NCBI GenBank assembly: GCA_023512835.1
Contig: CM042090.1
Span: forward strand, 26,389,783 to 26,453,782
Source of the DNA: Taxillus chinensis
Lineage: Eukaryota; Streptophyta; Magnoliopsida; Santalales; Loranthaceae
DNA length: 64,000 bases
Direction of reading: 5' to 3'
The position numbers and the translations under genes were made by a program. The notes beneath the pieces are model-generated. The model saw only the letters and a program-made list of their open reading frames with translations, was not told the DNA's origin and did no database searches. Numbering within the stretch: position 1 is the stretch's first letter; the number at the start of each line of letters is the position of its first letter. This document shows positions 1-11,332 of the stretch, one piece after another.

Positions 1-340
1 AATATTTATAAATTATAAATTCATATTTGGTTTTATTCGTTAATGAATACTATAAAAAAATTATATAATTTTGAAAGGTTGACATTTCATTTAGTGGAAG
101 TGATGTTCTAATAATGTGGTGGTTATTTGTGCACATGATCATATCCAAAGGTAGATTAGATTGTTGATCTATGTGGCCCACAAGTTTATGGTGGTGCTTC
201 GCCAAAATAAACTATGTTCTAGGCTCTCTTTATGCTCTCTCCCTACAGAGACTTCACTTATGTCTTTCTTCTTCTTTTTCGGCCGCATCAGTTTTCCTGT
301 TTTCTCTATTATAGAATGGGCAATGAGTTTGTCTTTACAG
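1..340 (+). other. Intron of the VPS13-like gene
   Basis: No coding signal of its own. It ends in a pyrimidine-rich tract and the acceptor tttacag directly before the exon at 341. Open frames crossing 161-340 only read through the intron into the exon. Confidence 0.6.
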
Positions 341-688
341 GTATGGAGGAACTGCCTGGATGACTATGCTAATCCAGTATCCATCTGGCTTCCACGACCT
401 CCAGTAGGATTTGTTGCTCTGGGATGCGTTGCTGTGGCCTGTTTTGAAGAACCAGCTCCTGATCTGGTGTGCTGTGTTGCAGAATCATTGGCCGAGGAGA
501 CAGCATTTGAAGAGCAGAGAGTTTGGACAATGCCAGATTCGTACCCTTGGGCATGCCACATATATCAAGTTCAAAGTGATGCCCTTCATTTTGTTGCGCT
601 AAGACAACCCAAGGAGGATTCAGGGTGGAAACCCATGAGAGTCATAGACGATGGACAGCCTCCACTGCAAACAACCGAAGTTCAGTGA
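341..688 (+). CDS. VPS13-like protein (VPS13M1 type), last coding exon
   Basis: This is the 3' end of a large gene that continues off the left edge; 115 residues and the stop TGA are present. Visible motifs are SIWLPRPPVGFVALGCVAVA (residues about 13-32 of this exon) and, further on, MPDSYPWACHIYQVQSDALHF. The repeated pattern IWxPRxPxGFVxLGCVAV is typical of the DUF946/Vps62-type segments in plant VPS13 proteins, and the tail resembles the C-terminus of Arabidopsis VPS13M1 (At1g48090) as I remember it. VPS13 proteins are rod-like bulk lipid transporters at membrane contact sites. The exon starts after tttacag at 340 and is open without interruption. The upstream exons are outside the window, so intactness of the gene cannot be judged. 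Assignment to a VPS13 family is fairly secure; the exact paralogue is inference. Confidence 0.85.
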   Translation, partial: VWRNCLDDYANPVSIWLPRPPVGFVALGCVAVACFEEPAPDLVCCVAESLAEETAFEEQRVWTMPDSYPWACHIYQVQSDALHFVALRQPKEDSGWKPMRVIDDGQPPLQTTEVQ

Positions 689-1532
689 AGTGTCAATAAT
701 GTCAACCACCACCTTCCCCCATCCCATCATCCCCCTCAAAAAAGGATGATGTTGTCCCTGGCCAAGATGTAGGTCCAAAGTACAGGATAGTTGTTCCCTT
801 ACAAATTTTCAGTTCACTGCATAGTCCTAGGCTTTATAGCACTGTAAAACGGAAACCTCAGCAAACGTAGTTGTTTAGAATTATTATTTTTATTTCTCTT
901 AGGTTTAAGTTTGTGATATGATACTAATGGTACAACATTGCTCTTATATGGAAAAAGAAATCCAGCCATACCACCATTTACAAGAATCTTTCCTAATATA
1001 CCATCGTTTGTAATTTCGTTCTCAATATACCAGGGTTTGAAAAGAAGGTTTTGTGGAAATAGTCTATAAGTTGTAGACACGAATTTGCTGAGTCGTTTGC
1101 AGGTTTTTTCCTTGGGCAAACGCCACATACAGTTTTATGCGCGCAAGGGGGCACTCTGCGGAAACGAAAATATATCAATAAAATTATAATACATAAAAAC
1201 ACGTTTTAAATGCTAAATATATATTCATGACTTATTTAGTACATCTTTTGGTTTTATTTTGGAATTCGATTCATGTTGACTTTTCAATTTTGAAAGTAAT
1301 TTTGGTGTGATGAGAGAGAACATATGTTTAAAAATACTAATTTGTTTTAAAATTAAAATTGAAAAAAATTGAAAAAAAAATAATGATAGGTCTAGATGAG
1401 AAAAAATAATAAAAATATTTAAGTTTTTTATTAGATTTAAAAATAAAAAATAATTTTAAAAAAAATCCATGGAATCTTTGTGTTTTGAAAATATAAAATT
1501 ATTTTAAAAATGGTGTTCCAAATAAGTCCTTA
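689..1532. other. VPS13-like 3' UTR and AT-rich intergenic DNA
   Basis: The first few hundred bases after the stop are probably 3' UTR, as they are less AT-rich. The rest, to the transposon at 1533, is A/T-rich with no coding signal. Confidence 0.5.
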
Positions 1533-2442
1533 GAGCATCTCCAATGCATTAGGTAAAGGTAAAGGTAAAGCTATATTTACCTAAAAGTCTTCTCCAATGT
1601 ATTAGTTAAATGCATAGTTAAAGCAAAAAAAAAAAACCAAAAATTTGCTTTTGCTTTAGCTGAGCATGCCATGTCATCAACAAATGATAATTGTCTCATA
1701 TACCGTCTCTTCCCTCATCTCTCTTCCTTCCCCCACTCCCCGTCCCACGTCTCCCTCCCCCATTGCATTCCTCGTCTCCATCTCCCTCCCTCATCGTGCG
1801 CCCCCCTCCCACGTCCGGAGGAGAAGAAAATCCAGCAGGTGCCCCAAGATCGCCGGAGGCAATGGTCGCCAAGGGGGGTGACGAGAAGGGGGGGAGGGGA
1901 GGACCAACAAAAACGGTGGTCAAGTCCCAGATCGGCGACGGTAGATCGGAGGGGAGGAGGGTTACCGGAACAAGAGCAAGGCGGAGGAGGAGGTGGACGA
2001 GACCACCAGGGGGGAGACGGCCACAGCGGCTGGGAAATGACAGGCGGGATTAGGGTTGAGGGAGGGCGGCCAGAGGGGGGAAGGTGGATCAGAAGGGCAA
2101 GGTTGGCAACGAAGGGAGAGGGGAGGCTCGCCAGAGGGAGGGGTGGTCAGAGGGGCTAGGACGGCTCGAGGAAGAGAAGGGGAAGGGGAGAGGTTATGGG
2201 TCGGGGTTGGGGGGAAAACTCAACGGATGGAACGGGGAGAGGGCTAATGACCTGGGTTTGGTTCCGGTACTGGATCGGCCGGTTGGGGCTGGAAAAGCTA
2301 TTGCAGGGTAGATTAGGAAAATTAATTCTTGAGCAAAAAAATATATTATACACCATTGAAGTGCTATTAGGTAAAACATTACTGTAGCAAGCTAAATATA
2401 ACTTTAGCTCATTTTAGTTAGCTAGAATGATTGGAGATGCTC
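1533..2442. mobile_element. PIF/Harbinger-like nonautonomous TIR element with GC-rich core
   Basis: Terminal inverted repeats GAGCATCTCCAAT at 1533 and its reverse complement ending at 2442 are flanked by the 3-bp target duplication TTA (1530-1532 and 2443-2445). TTA/TAA duplications are typical of PIF/Harbinger elements. AT-rich arms with TAGCTAAA/TTTAGCT motifs surround a core at 1690-2250. The core is first C-rich (1690-1840), then strongly G/purine-rich (1860-2250). No transposase is encoded; the open frames in the core are compositional. A second copy lies at 62833-63474 in the opposite orientation. Confidence 0.85.
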
Positions 2443-2663
2443 TTAATATTTGTATCTTAATGAGACTCACAATTCAGCTATTTTTAATGCATTTTTTGTT
2501 TAAAATTTTAATTATTTGAAATTAAAATAATTAAATTGTAGGTTTTGTTAAGTAAATCTTATAATGTACTATTTTTAGTTTAATTCATCATGTATTAATA
2601 AAACACATCTTTTTTTTTGTTACTATAGTAATTTATGTTTGGCTTCCATCTAATTTAATTTAA

Positions 2664-3017
2664 TGATGGGATAAATGACTCACTCCTATCTTAAAGGTGA
2701 GATAGGAGATTTACTCGACAACATAAAAAAATCGCACACTATCTTAAAAGATTAGATAGGAGACTTAATATTTTAAAAGGTTTGATAAGAGATTTACTAT
2801 CTAAAAGATGGGATAAAAGACTCACTCACTATCTAAAAGATGGGATATGAAACTCACTTACTATCTTAAAAGTTTAAATATGAGACTCACTCACTATCTA
2901 AAAGATGGGATATGAGACTTGATCACTACCCTAAAAATGTTAGATAAAAGACTCACTCACTATTTGAAAGGTGGATAGGTGACAAGAGACTCACTCATTA
3001 CCTAAAAGATTGGATAT
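2664..3017. repeat. Minisatellite, about 35-38-bp units
   Basis: Imperfect tandem units built on GACTCACTCACTATCTAAAA followed by GATGGGATAT, with about nine units. Unit length and sequence drift from copy to copy. Confidence 0.8.
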
Positions 3018-3029
3018 AAATCTAGGGTC

Positions 3030-3312
3030 AAGAAAAAGGCAAACGACATCTAAGGCCAACAAAGTGGAAATGACATCTAAAGCAAACATGCAATCAACAT
3101 ATATGGTTTAGATAAAATGAAAATGACATCTAGGGTCAATATAAAATAAAAATAACATCTAAGTCCAACATGAAATGAAAATGACATTTAGAGCCAACAA
3201 TCAATCGACATCTAAGGTAAAGATAAAATGAAAATGACATCTAGGACTTACATGAAATGAAAATGGAATCTAAGCCCAACATGAAATGAAAATGATATCT
3301 AACATTACGTGA
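3030..3312. repeat. Minisatellite, about 30-36-bp units
   Basis: Imperfect tandem units built on GAAAATGACATCTAAGCC plus AACATGAAAT. It immediately follows the preceding minisatellite but has an unrelated unit. Confidence 0.8.
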
Positions 3313-3330
3313 ATGAGATGAAGTGGACAT

Positions 3331-4396
3331 TTTTTATTGTCATTTTGTTGATATCAAAGATGGAAAATGTTTATTTAATGTTGTTTACTAATTATTTTTT
3401 TAATAATGATAAATTTGCAATAACTCATCAAATTTAACAAAAATGATATATTTACTGTAGCTAAAAGCTACACATTTAATATTTTAGCTATTTCAATGTT
3501 AGTTTTTTTTATAATTTTTATTAAATTTTATATTTGCATCAACTTTTGATTAAGCCAATATCAATACTCTTATTTGAAATTGTAGAGCATCCATATTGGA
3601 TTCTCTAAATTGTTTCTCAAATTTTAGCTAAAATTCAAACTATTTCAATGCCATTTTTTTCTTTTTTTATAATCTCCATTAAATTTTAGATGTGCATTGA
3701 CTTTTGATTAAACTAATGTCAATGCTCTTATCTGATGTTGTAAGAGCATTCACATTGGGTTCTCTAAATTGTTTTCCAAATTTTAGTTAAAAATGACTTC
3801 CTAAAATTTTATCCTAAATTTTACTCATTTTTAAAAAATATTCTACATCTAATTCCTTATAATTTCTATTCTATTAAAATAATATTCTTTTATTCATTAT
3901 TTATTAATTTTCTCTCTCTCCAATGCTTATTACATCCATTCAAAAAGACAGGTATTAAATAAAATATTTAAAATTATAAGAATTTTTTTAGAAATAAATA
4001 ATAAATTCTCAAATATAAAAAAAATACTATTCAGTCCCTATCTTCAATTAATCGAATGTGAGCATGTTTTAGATTTTTCTTCAAATTTATTTTTATATTT
4101 TAAGAAAAATAAAAGTTTAGAAAATCCAAAATGCAACTATCATCATCATTTAGCTAAAATTTTACCAGCAAACTTTAATAACTTCAAAAAAAATATTAAT
4201 TTTTTTTATATTTTAAATTCTGGATCATTCTCTCTTCTTTTCGTTAAAACCCACGACTGCAACCTCTGCAACTACCCATCCATGTACGCTACGCGCTTCA
4301 CCTATAACAATTAACAACTCAGCCATAACATTCTCTCCCAGCTACTCCCACCTCTGGCGCTACATGCGTAGAGATTAGCCGAATGTTTAAACGGCA
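3331..4396. other. AT-rich intergenic DNA with a 155-bp tandem duplication
   Basis: Very AT-rich. About 3483-3600 and 3638-3760 are diverged copies of one unit: both run from CTATTTCAATG through ACTTTTGATTAA to an AGAGCAT...TTCTCTAAATTG motif. This looks like stacked copies of a small MITE-like repeat. No gene is seen. Confidence 0.55.
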
Positions 4397-4561
4397 ATGG
4401 CAGTACGTCCAGTAGTCCAGCGGTGCGGTGGCTTTGACTTCTTTTCCGGTCATGATTTGGTGGAGTTTTCAGGACGAGCAGTGAAGGGAATTGTGCTTGA
4501 CTCAATTGTAGCTATTCCTTCTTTTGATGCGTTGATGAAGTTGATTCATGGTAGTGGCTAA
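4397..4561 (+). other. Short unassigned ORF, possibly a gene fragment
   Basis: An uninterrupted 54-codon frame starting MAVRPVVQRCGGFDFF and ending KLIHGSG, in a patch (about 4240-4560) clearly richer in G+C than the flanks. I do not recognise the product. There is no obvious intron or partner exon nearby. It may be a captured or relict exon, or chance. Confidence 0.3.
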
Positions 4562-4794
4562 ATCAATTGTTTTCTGTGGCTATTTTGTTGATAAATTGAT
4601 CTGGATGTTGCCGATCAGGAGAGGAGAGGATATAGGAGACAAAAGAAAAACGTGATTATTTTATTTAAGAAAACAAGTATCCACCGGACAAAAGTAAAAA
4701 TAATAATTGCAATCAGAGTTGAGTTGCGTTGCATCTTGGGCTCATGTAGTAATTATATGGTAGTAAAATTATATAAAACTTATAGCGTAGTATA

Positions 4795-5275
4795 TCATAT
4801 CTGAGATAGAAAAAAAAAAAAATGGAAGGAGAATCCTCGGTGCATCTAGACATGATTAGATAGAAATATGGCTAAAAATTAGAATTTGGAGGCAAAATAG
4901 TGAGTTTTTTGGAAATCCGAGAGCAACAAACCCTCTTGTTAATACCTACAAATAAAAACTGAGCCCAGATTGAACTATTGTGCGTAAAGTTATAGTCGTT
5001 TGAAGTTTTCGTCGGAAATTATAATTGATGGAGCCTAGAAACTCATATATCTGGCCGTGGGAGAGGTGCTCGATGCATGTTCGAGGCTTGGTCGAGCTTA
5101 AGGCTCAAGCAGCGTATGCGCTCGAACCTCGCTCGACGCTTGCTCGAGATTGAGGTTCGAGCAATGATCCAGGAGCGTGCCGTTGCGTGGCAAATGATAC
5201 TGATGTGACTTATTTCACGTCAGTCGATGGCGCAAAGATGCTATAACACTGGTTGTACTTAGCAGTGCTCGACAA
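4795..5275. repeat. CTCGAG-rich dispersed repeat, copy 1
   Basis: Runs from the GAGATAGAAAA stretch through TTGGAGGCAAAATAGTGA, TTTGAAGTTTTCG and the CTCGAGGCTTG block to TTGTACTTAGCAGTGCTCG. The same module order is seen at 22480-23215 and 27740-28385. No coding capacity. Its 3' half is duplicated in tandem (see 5016-5783). Confidence 0.75.
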
Positions 5276-5783
5276 TAAAATATAGTTTTCCAAATTTATA
5301 ATTATTTTATGAATTCTAGTGCTTTTCGCTTATGATCTAACATGTTCAATTTCAAAAGCTGGCAAGGTATGAAGACAGATTTGATCATTTTGATTTGGTT
5401 TATACATGTATAAATTATAATTGATGGAGCCTAGAAACTCATATATCTGGCCGTGGGAGAGGTGCTCATGCATGTTCGAGGCTTGGTCGAGCTTAAGGCT
5501 CAAGCGGTACCGAACCTCGCGACGCTTGCTCGAGATTGAGGTTCGAGCAATGATCCGGAGCGTGCCGTTGGTGGCAAATGATCGATGTGACTTATTTCAC
5601 GCCGATGGCAAAAGGCTATAACACTTCTTGACAAGCTTTCGACAATAAAATATAGTTTGCCAAATTTATAATTATTTTATGAATTCTAGTGCTTTTCGCT
5701 TATGATCTAACATGTTCAATTTCAAAAGCTGGCAAGGTATGAAGACAGATTTGATCATTTTGATTTGGTTTATACATGTATAA
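5016..5783 (+). repeat. Tandem duplication of about 396 and 372 bp
   Basis: Unit 1 is 5016-5411 and unit 2 is 5412-5783; both begin AAATTATAATTGATGGAGCC and end TATACATGTATAA. The outer parts are almost identical, while the middle of unit 2 (about 5465-5635) carries many losses of 1-4 bases relative to unit 1. Confidence 0.9.
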
Positions 5784-7009
5784 GTTTCATCTAATTTATT
5801 AAAGAGGAAGGATATTCATACCAATCAAAATTATAAACATATCTACCTTATAATATATATTTTAAAATAGTTATTTAATATTAGAGTGAATCAAAAGAAA
5901 TACCCGTTAGGATGCCCACCACCTATCTCTTCCATGTCACTCCATTTTCTTCTTCTATGTCATCATCATTTTTTTCTTCTTCCATTTAATGATAAGAAAA
6001 GGCTAATTTTGAATGTATTTGATGATTGTAGGTGAAAACCCTAAGCGGTGAGGGGGAAGTTGAAGATAATGAAAAAAGGAATGTGTATTCATTAAATGTG
6101 GTTTGTTAAATAAAATGTCATTATATAAATGAATAAAATGTTTAAGTTTAATTTGGTTTCTCTGAGCTTTAGTTCGACAAATAAGCCTTCGGAAATTTGA
6201 TTTCTTTGAACTTTGTTTTTGAAAATAAGACTTCATCTTGAACCAAAGTCCTATTTCTTGAATCAAAATTTAGAAAAACTGAATTAAACTCTCTTAAAAG
6301 TTCTTTTTCTCGAAGACTTATATATTAGGGTTTGATGTGAAGGTCCTCTTTTATGCATAGGTACATCGTATCTGATTGCGACTCAATCGATGTTTCCTAA
6401 AATACCCAACACTTCACTGCGATGCTGGAGGAAGTCGCTGCCACCGTTGGAGACTGCCGTCATTGACGCCCACTTTGTCGAGAGCAAGTGGTTACATGAG
6501 AATCACCTAACTAGGCCCCCCTTGAGCTCGTGCATGAACTGTTTCGCTTTCGCCACCACCTCAGCCTTTAGCTCTCGACAACGGCGTCGCTATCCCTCCG
6601 TCGTCGCTACAACTGCCGCTACACAATGATTGCGATGAAAGAGATAATATAAATTAGAAATTAATGTTTGTAAAATTACATATATGATGGGTGAATCGAT
6701 CTATTCTTTTTTATTATTTATTTTTTATAAGAATTACTTAATCAAATTATAAATGAATAGTATAGACAAAGTGAGTGTGATAATCATTTCGATGAACATG
6801 AATGTCTTTATGCTTTTTATTAAATAGTGCTAGTAACAATAGTAGAAATTTGGTTTAAATGGGCCCATTAGTATTTGAATCTGTCGTGTTTGCGTTCTCA
6901 ATATATCTTCAGCTTATGTGATAATTGTCATGTCATCAAATAATGAACTACTTGTAAAGTAAAACCTTCAACACGCTCTAAGCTCAATTGATTGTTTGAC
7001 GCTTCTGAT
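5784..7009. other. Intergenic DNA with a minisatellite relict and a GC-richer patch
   Basis: About 6160-6290 holds decayed units like GAACCAAAGTCCTATTTCTT, related to the minisatellite at 24298-24552. About 6385-6630 is a GC-richer patch with open stretches on both strands, including a + frame of 79 codons at 6390-6629, with no recognisable protein. It may be a captured gene fragment. The rest is AT-rich. Confidence 0.45.
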
Positions 7010-7690
7010 CTACGAGGCTCAAGCATCGTATCAAGCATAGGCTCAAGCACAGACTCAAGATTGGATCTGATGGAAAGTGGTGAAGGATAGCTCGATGCCT
7101 GGCTCGACGTTCAAATGGAAAGCATCGAGCAATCCATCCTATGCCCAAACCAAATTTTCGCTTTTCAAAAATTTGTCATCTCAAACCTGGCATTAAGCCT
7201 CGAGCACATTTGTCCTCGACGTTCAAATGGAAAGCATTGAGCAATCCATCCTATGCCCAAACCAAATTTTTGATTTTCAAAAATTTATCATCTCAAACCT
7301 GGCATTAAGCCTCAAGCACATTTGTGTGTGTGTGTGAGAGAGAGAGAGATTTGGCAACATGCTAAAATAAATTTGAAATGGGCTGCTCAAAACTAGATAG
7401 GCACATATGGTTGCTCGAAGCTGGAGAGATATGTAAATCTAACATGGGTTGCTCAAAGCTAGAGTAAATTTGAATGTTGGAATGCACTAGAGTGCCCAAT
7501 GCTCGAGACTTGCTCGATGTTAAATGTTGAGCGAAAATAGTGGCGCCAAGCAAAGGCACACTGGAATGTTGCTTGAGGCTAGACTGCTCGAGTCCCTATT
7601 TGAGCCTCTGCTGAGTCCCTGCTTGAGCCTTGATTGAATCTTTACTTGACACTATATTCGAGCGATGATTCAAGAATAGAGATGGCAACG
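7010..7690. repeat. CTCGAG-rich dispersed repeat, partial copy, with internal tandem duplication
   Basis: Contains CTCGAT, CTCGAG and CTCAAGC words like the other family members. 7106-7217 and 7218-7327 are a tandem pair of about 111 bp beginning GACGTTCAAATGGAAAGCAT. A short (TG)n(AG)n microsatellite follows at 7325-7350. Confidence 0.75.
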
Positions 7691-8423
7691 AGGTGGGTCG
7701 GGACAAAATAGTGTGTGACTCGAACCTGTCTCGGTTGTGTTCGGGTTGGGCATGGCAGTACTAATGAATACGACAAATTGAATTGGGATGGGTCAAATTG
7801 AATATTTTAAAGTAAAACTGTTCAGAAATTTTTTAAAATATCGAGTTTGGAAGGGACAGCTAATATCCATAATCATCTCATTATCTCATTTGAACGGGTC
7901 GGGTGGAAAAAAAGGCTTAAATTGTAACAAAAATCAATGCATAACAAAAATTTCTGATGTAACTTATTTTAGCCGAAAAGGCAAAAATGACAACACCCAC
8001 CCATGACATCTTTCGTCCTTTTGTAGATCGATTTCCGGTTGCTTCACTTTCACATCTCCACCCATAAGAACTCCATAATGGAAACATCTTTCGCCGCGGT
8101 GTGGTTATTGTCCGCTTGACCATTTTTCAAAAAAAAAAAAAAAAACTTCAATAAAAAGAAAACACAGCTGTCAGCGTTGTTTTATCCTACTTACGTTAAA
8201 CAAACGATTATTCATTTACGGTTGTCTCGTTACCGTTTCTGAGTTTCTCTCACCCTCCCTCTCCGGCGTTGCATTCATTTATTACAAAACCGCCGACACC
8301 CACCCAACCCCGCACCAGCTTCATTCACTCCACAACGCTTCCCATCTCCCTCGCTCTCTTTCACCCTCTAAATCTGTTTCTCTCTCTACTATCCGACGTT
8401 AGAGCGAGAGAGAGGCGTCAGCT
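7691..8423 (+). promoter_or_regulatory. Upstream region and pyrimidine-rich leader of the EndoU gene
   Basis: 7700-7960 carries GGGTCGGG-type transposon debris. 8230-8420 is rich in CTCTC/CCCTC and C+G, as in many plant 5' leaders, ending GCGTCAGCT before ATG 8424. The transcription start cannot be placed from sequence alone. Confidence 0.45.
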
Positions 8424-11300
8424 ATGGACGATTTAATCCATGGCATCATCGATGTGTCTCTCGGCAGCGGCGGCCGCGGCCGACACCGCAGCGAAGTCGA
8501 CGAAAACGACGAATCCGTCTCCAAATCGCGCGAAGAACGTACCAGATCCACTTGGGCGCAGGTTAGCCATACAATCTCTCTCTCTCTCTCTCTCTAAGAA
8601 AGTCGCTGAGCAGTGCTATAACGTGCAGGTGGTCTCCGGGGACGAGGTTGACGGAGAACATGCTACTGAGAATTCCCATGATTATACATATAATAAAACC
8701 CACATTAGTACTGAGGTTGGTTTTTTCAAAAAGAAAAAAAAAATGTTGCGCTTTGCGAATTTTAGTTTTATAATTTGTTATTTAATGAAATGCGAATTTG
8801 GGTCCTCCAGGAACAAAGCTCAAGGTACAATGAGGCGCTACAAACCGGTCATCGTCCAAAACCTCTGAGGCATCCTCAAAAGGCTTGTTTGCTCCGTTCT
8901 TATTAATCTATGTTCTGTTTACGGTTATGGGGAAATTTGTGGATTTCTTGTTCAAGTTTGTATCCTTCTCCCACCCCCTCACACAGTATTGTGTGATTTT
9001 TCGTTTTCGTCTTCTATTATTCATTTATTCCGGTGTAGGAGATGATACTCGATCGTACGTCAAAGCTATTTCTTATATTATTTGACACGATTCCACTTAA
9101 GATTTTATGATGTTGAACATAGCCTTTGTAGAAGTTCGCAAATTAAAATAAGTCGACAAAGTCAACAATCTCAGATGGTATATTTGATTTTCAAATTTTT
9201 TGGAATGTTTTCGAATGCGTTACTTGAAGTGTTATAAGCTCATTAGATAGTGTAACCGATAATTGGATAGGGTATTGTTGTCACATTTGGAAACTTTATC
9301 AACTAAATGGAAATTTACATTTTTGATTGAAGTTTTGGAAGAAGAAATATATATGAAGTAACCTAGAGGTTCTGAGATAGGAGCTAGTGTTCTATTTAAA
9401 GAAGGCTTTCTATACGGCCTCAAAAAAGCACCTCAAATTTGGAATGCTTGGATTGATGAATATTTGCAATATAATGGGTTTGTGAAATGCCTAAATGAGC
9501 ATTTGATTTATATGAAGATGGACAAAGGTGAATGTTTGATAATTTATCTTTATGACTTTATGTTGATGATTTGTAGTTTACCGGCAGTTCACAAGGGATG
9601 ATGGTTGAGTTTATGCAGTGCATATTCAAGGAGTTTGACGTGACGGACAACAGGTTAATGTCATACTTTTTAGGGATTGAGGTCAAGCAAGAAGAAGATA
9701 GGATTTTTATTTCTCAGAGGAAATATATACAAGATATGTTAAACAAATTCAAAATAACAGACTACAAGGCTGTGAGTACCCTTGTCGTGACCTCAATCCT
9801 ATACAAAAGTCTCGTGGGAGTCTCAGCTACTTGACAATAACAAGACATGTTATATTCTATGGTGTGAGTTTTGTGAGTCAATACATAAAAACACCAAGAG
9901 AATCTTGGTGTAAGGTATCCTCAATTTTGGATTATACTATAAATATGGTGAAACTTCATATCTCATTGGATCTTCTAGTAGTGACTAGAGTGGAGATCAA
10001 GATAAGAGAAAAAGTATAACGGGTTATGTATTCTATCTCGGCTCTACAACATTTTCTTGGTTGTCAAAAAAATAGAGTTTTGTAGCATTATCATCTTGTG
10101 AAGCCAAATATGTTGTCTTGGCTTCTGCAGCATGTGAAACAGTTTGGCAGAAAAATCTATTTAAATCCTTTGATTATCCTCAAAATAGATCCATTGTCAT
10201 TAGGGTAGATAATAAATTTGTAATCAAGTTGTCAAAGAACTCAGTGCATCATGGAAGAAGTAAGTACATTGATACAAGATTTCATTTTCTAAGAAGAGAA
10301 TACCATTAACCTGAGTACAGTAATATCAATGACCAAGTCGTAGATATCCGTAAAAGGCATTGCTAGTTGCATCCTTCAACAAACTGTGAGACCTGCTTGG
10401 TATGAAGGTATTTTAATTTGAGAGAGTGTATTGAAGTTTGCAAATTAAAATAAGCCGACAATTTCAAATGGTATAGTTGATTTTTAAAGTTTTTTTGGAA
10501 TGTTTTTGAATGTGTTACTTGGAGTGTTATAAGCTTAAGCTCATTGGATAGTGTAACTGATAATCGGATAGAGTGTTATTGTCGGACATGAGATTCACTG
10601 CTTGGATTGATGACCCGATGATCGGATAGGTGGTTGAGCGGTTGTTTATTGGACATTTGTGTTTCAAGCATTCTTAGACTTGTTAGCATATTCATAGTGT
10701 CTAGCAGTTAAAAGAATAAATGTTATCCACTGATCAGAGTGGAACTCCACTAATCAGATGAGTCCAATGATTGAAAGTTTCAGTCAAACGGATGGATAGT
10801 TTGTGACTGTTTGACCATTGGATGATTTAGCTTTTCTTTGGAGTTGTGTTTTTGGTTTTTGGAGTCACAGACTTTATCGGATGAAAAATCATTTATCGGA
10901 CATAAATATGACATTTTTTTTGTGTGGTCATTCTCGGAGTCAGAGCCTTCCTCTTAGAAGTTGACTCATCATCGTCGGATGGTTCTCGCTTTGTCTTCCA
11001 ACTCCTCATCTCCTGTGTAATAATTAATTGTGGGCATCATTATTAGGTGGCTCTTTTTTTCTGCCGTACTTTATTAATTGTTTAGACATTTAGTTTACCC
11101 GACTCCAAGTCAAAGAGCAGTAAGTATTATGAAAAAAAATAAGTGTTATATTCTGCAAAACTCCTCTCTCTCGTGTGTGTTTGTTATTTAGAATCAACAT
11201 TCCAACAGCCTTTATGTGAAGCTTGATAGCGTTTGTCAAGGGGTGTGTGTGTGTGAATTAACATGTTGATCACGTTTGTCAGTTGTGTGTTTTAGTCAAG

Positions 11301-11332
<32 letters not shown>

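Larger units (their letters stand above)
9127..11207 (+). mobile_element. Ty1/copia retrotransposon, internally deleted and decayed
   Basis: Inserted in EndoU intron 3 in the sense orientation. The element is bounded by the 5-bp target duplication GCCTT (9122-9126 and 11208-11212), starts TGTAGAAG and ends CCAACA. Relics of copia reverse transcriptase and RNase H can be read at 9330-10320 in several frames: EEEIYMK, LYGLKKAPQIWNAW, YFLGIEVKQEEDR, ISQRKYIQDMLNKF, ASAACETVWQK, SVHHGRSKYIDTRFHFLR. Gag, protease, integrase and the front of RT are gone: the truncated 5' LTR runs almost directly into late RT. Stops and frameshifts make it non-functional. Confidence 0.92.

Noticed and set aside
1666..2387. 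Several overlapping ORFs of 60-160 codons on both strands
   Set aside because: They lie in the C-rich/G-rich core of the TIR element; compositional bias removes stops. No protein motif.
8440..8868. 142-codon frame over the start of the EndoU gene
   Set aside because: Reads through introns in the wrong frame; the exon frame from 8424 matches the family start.
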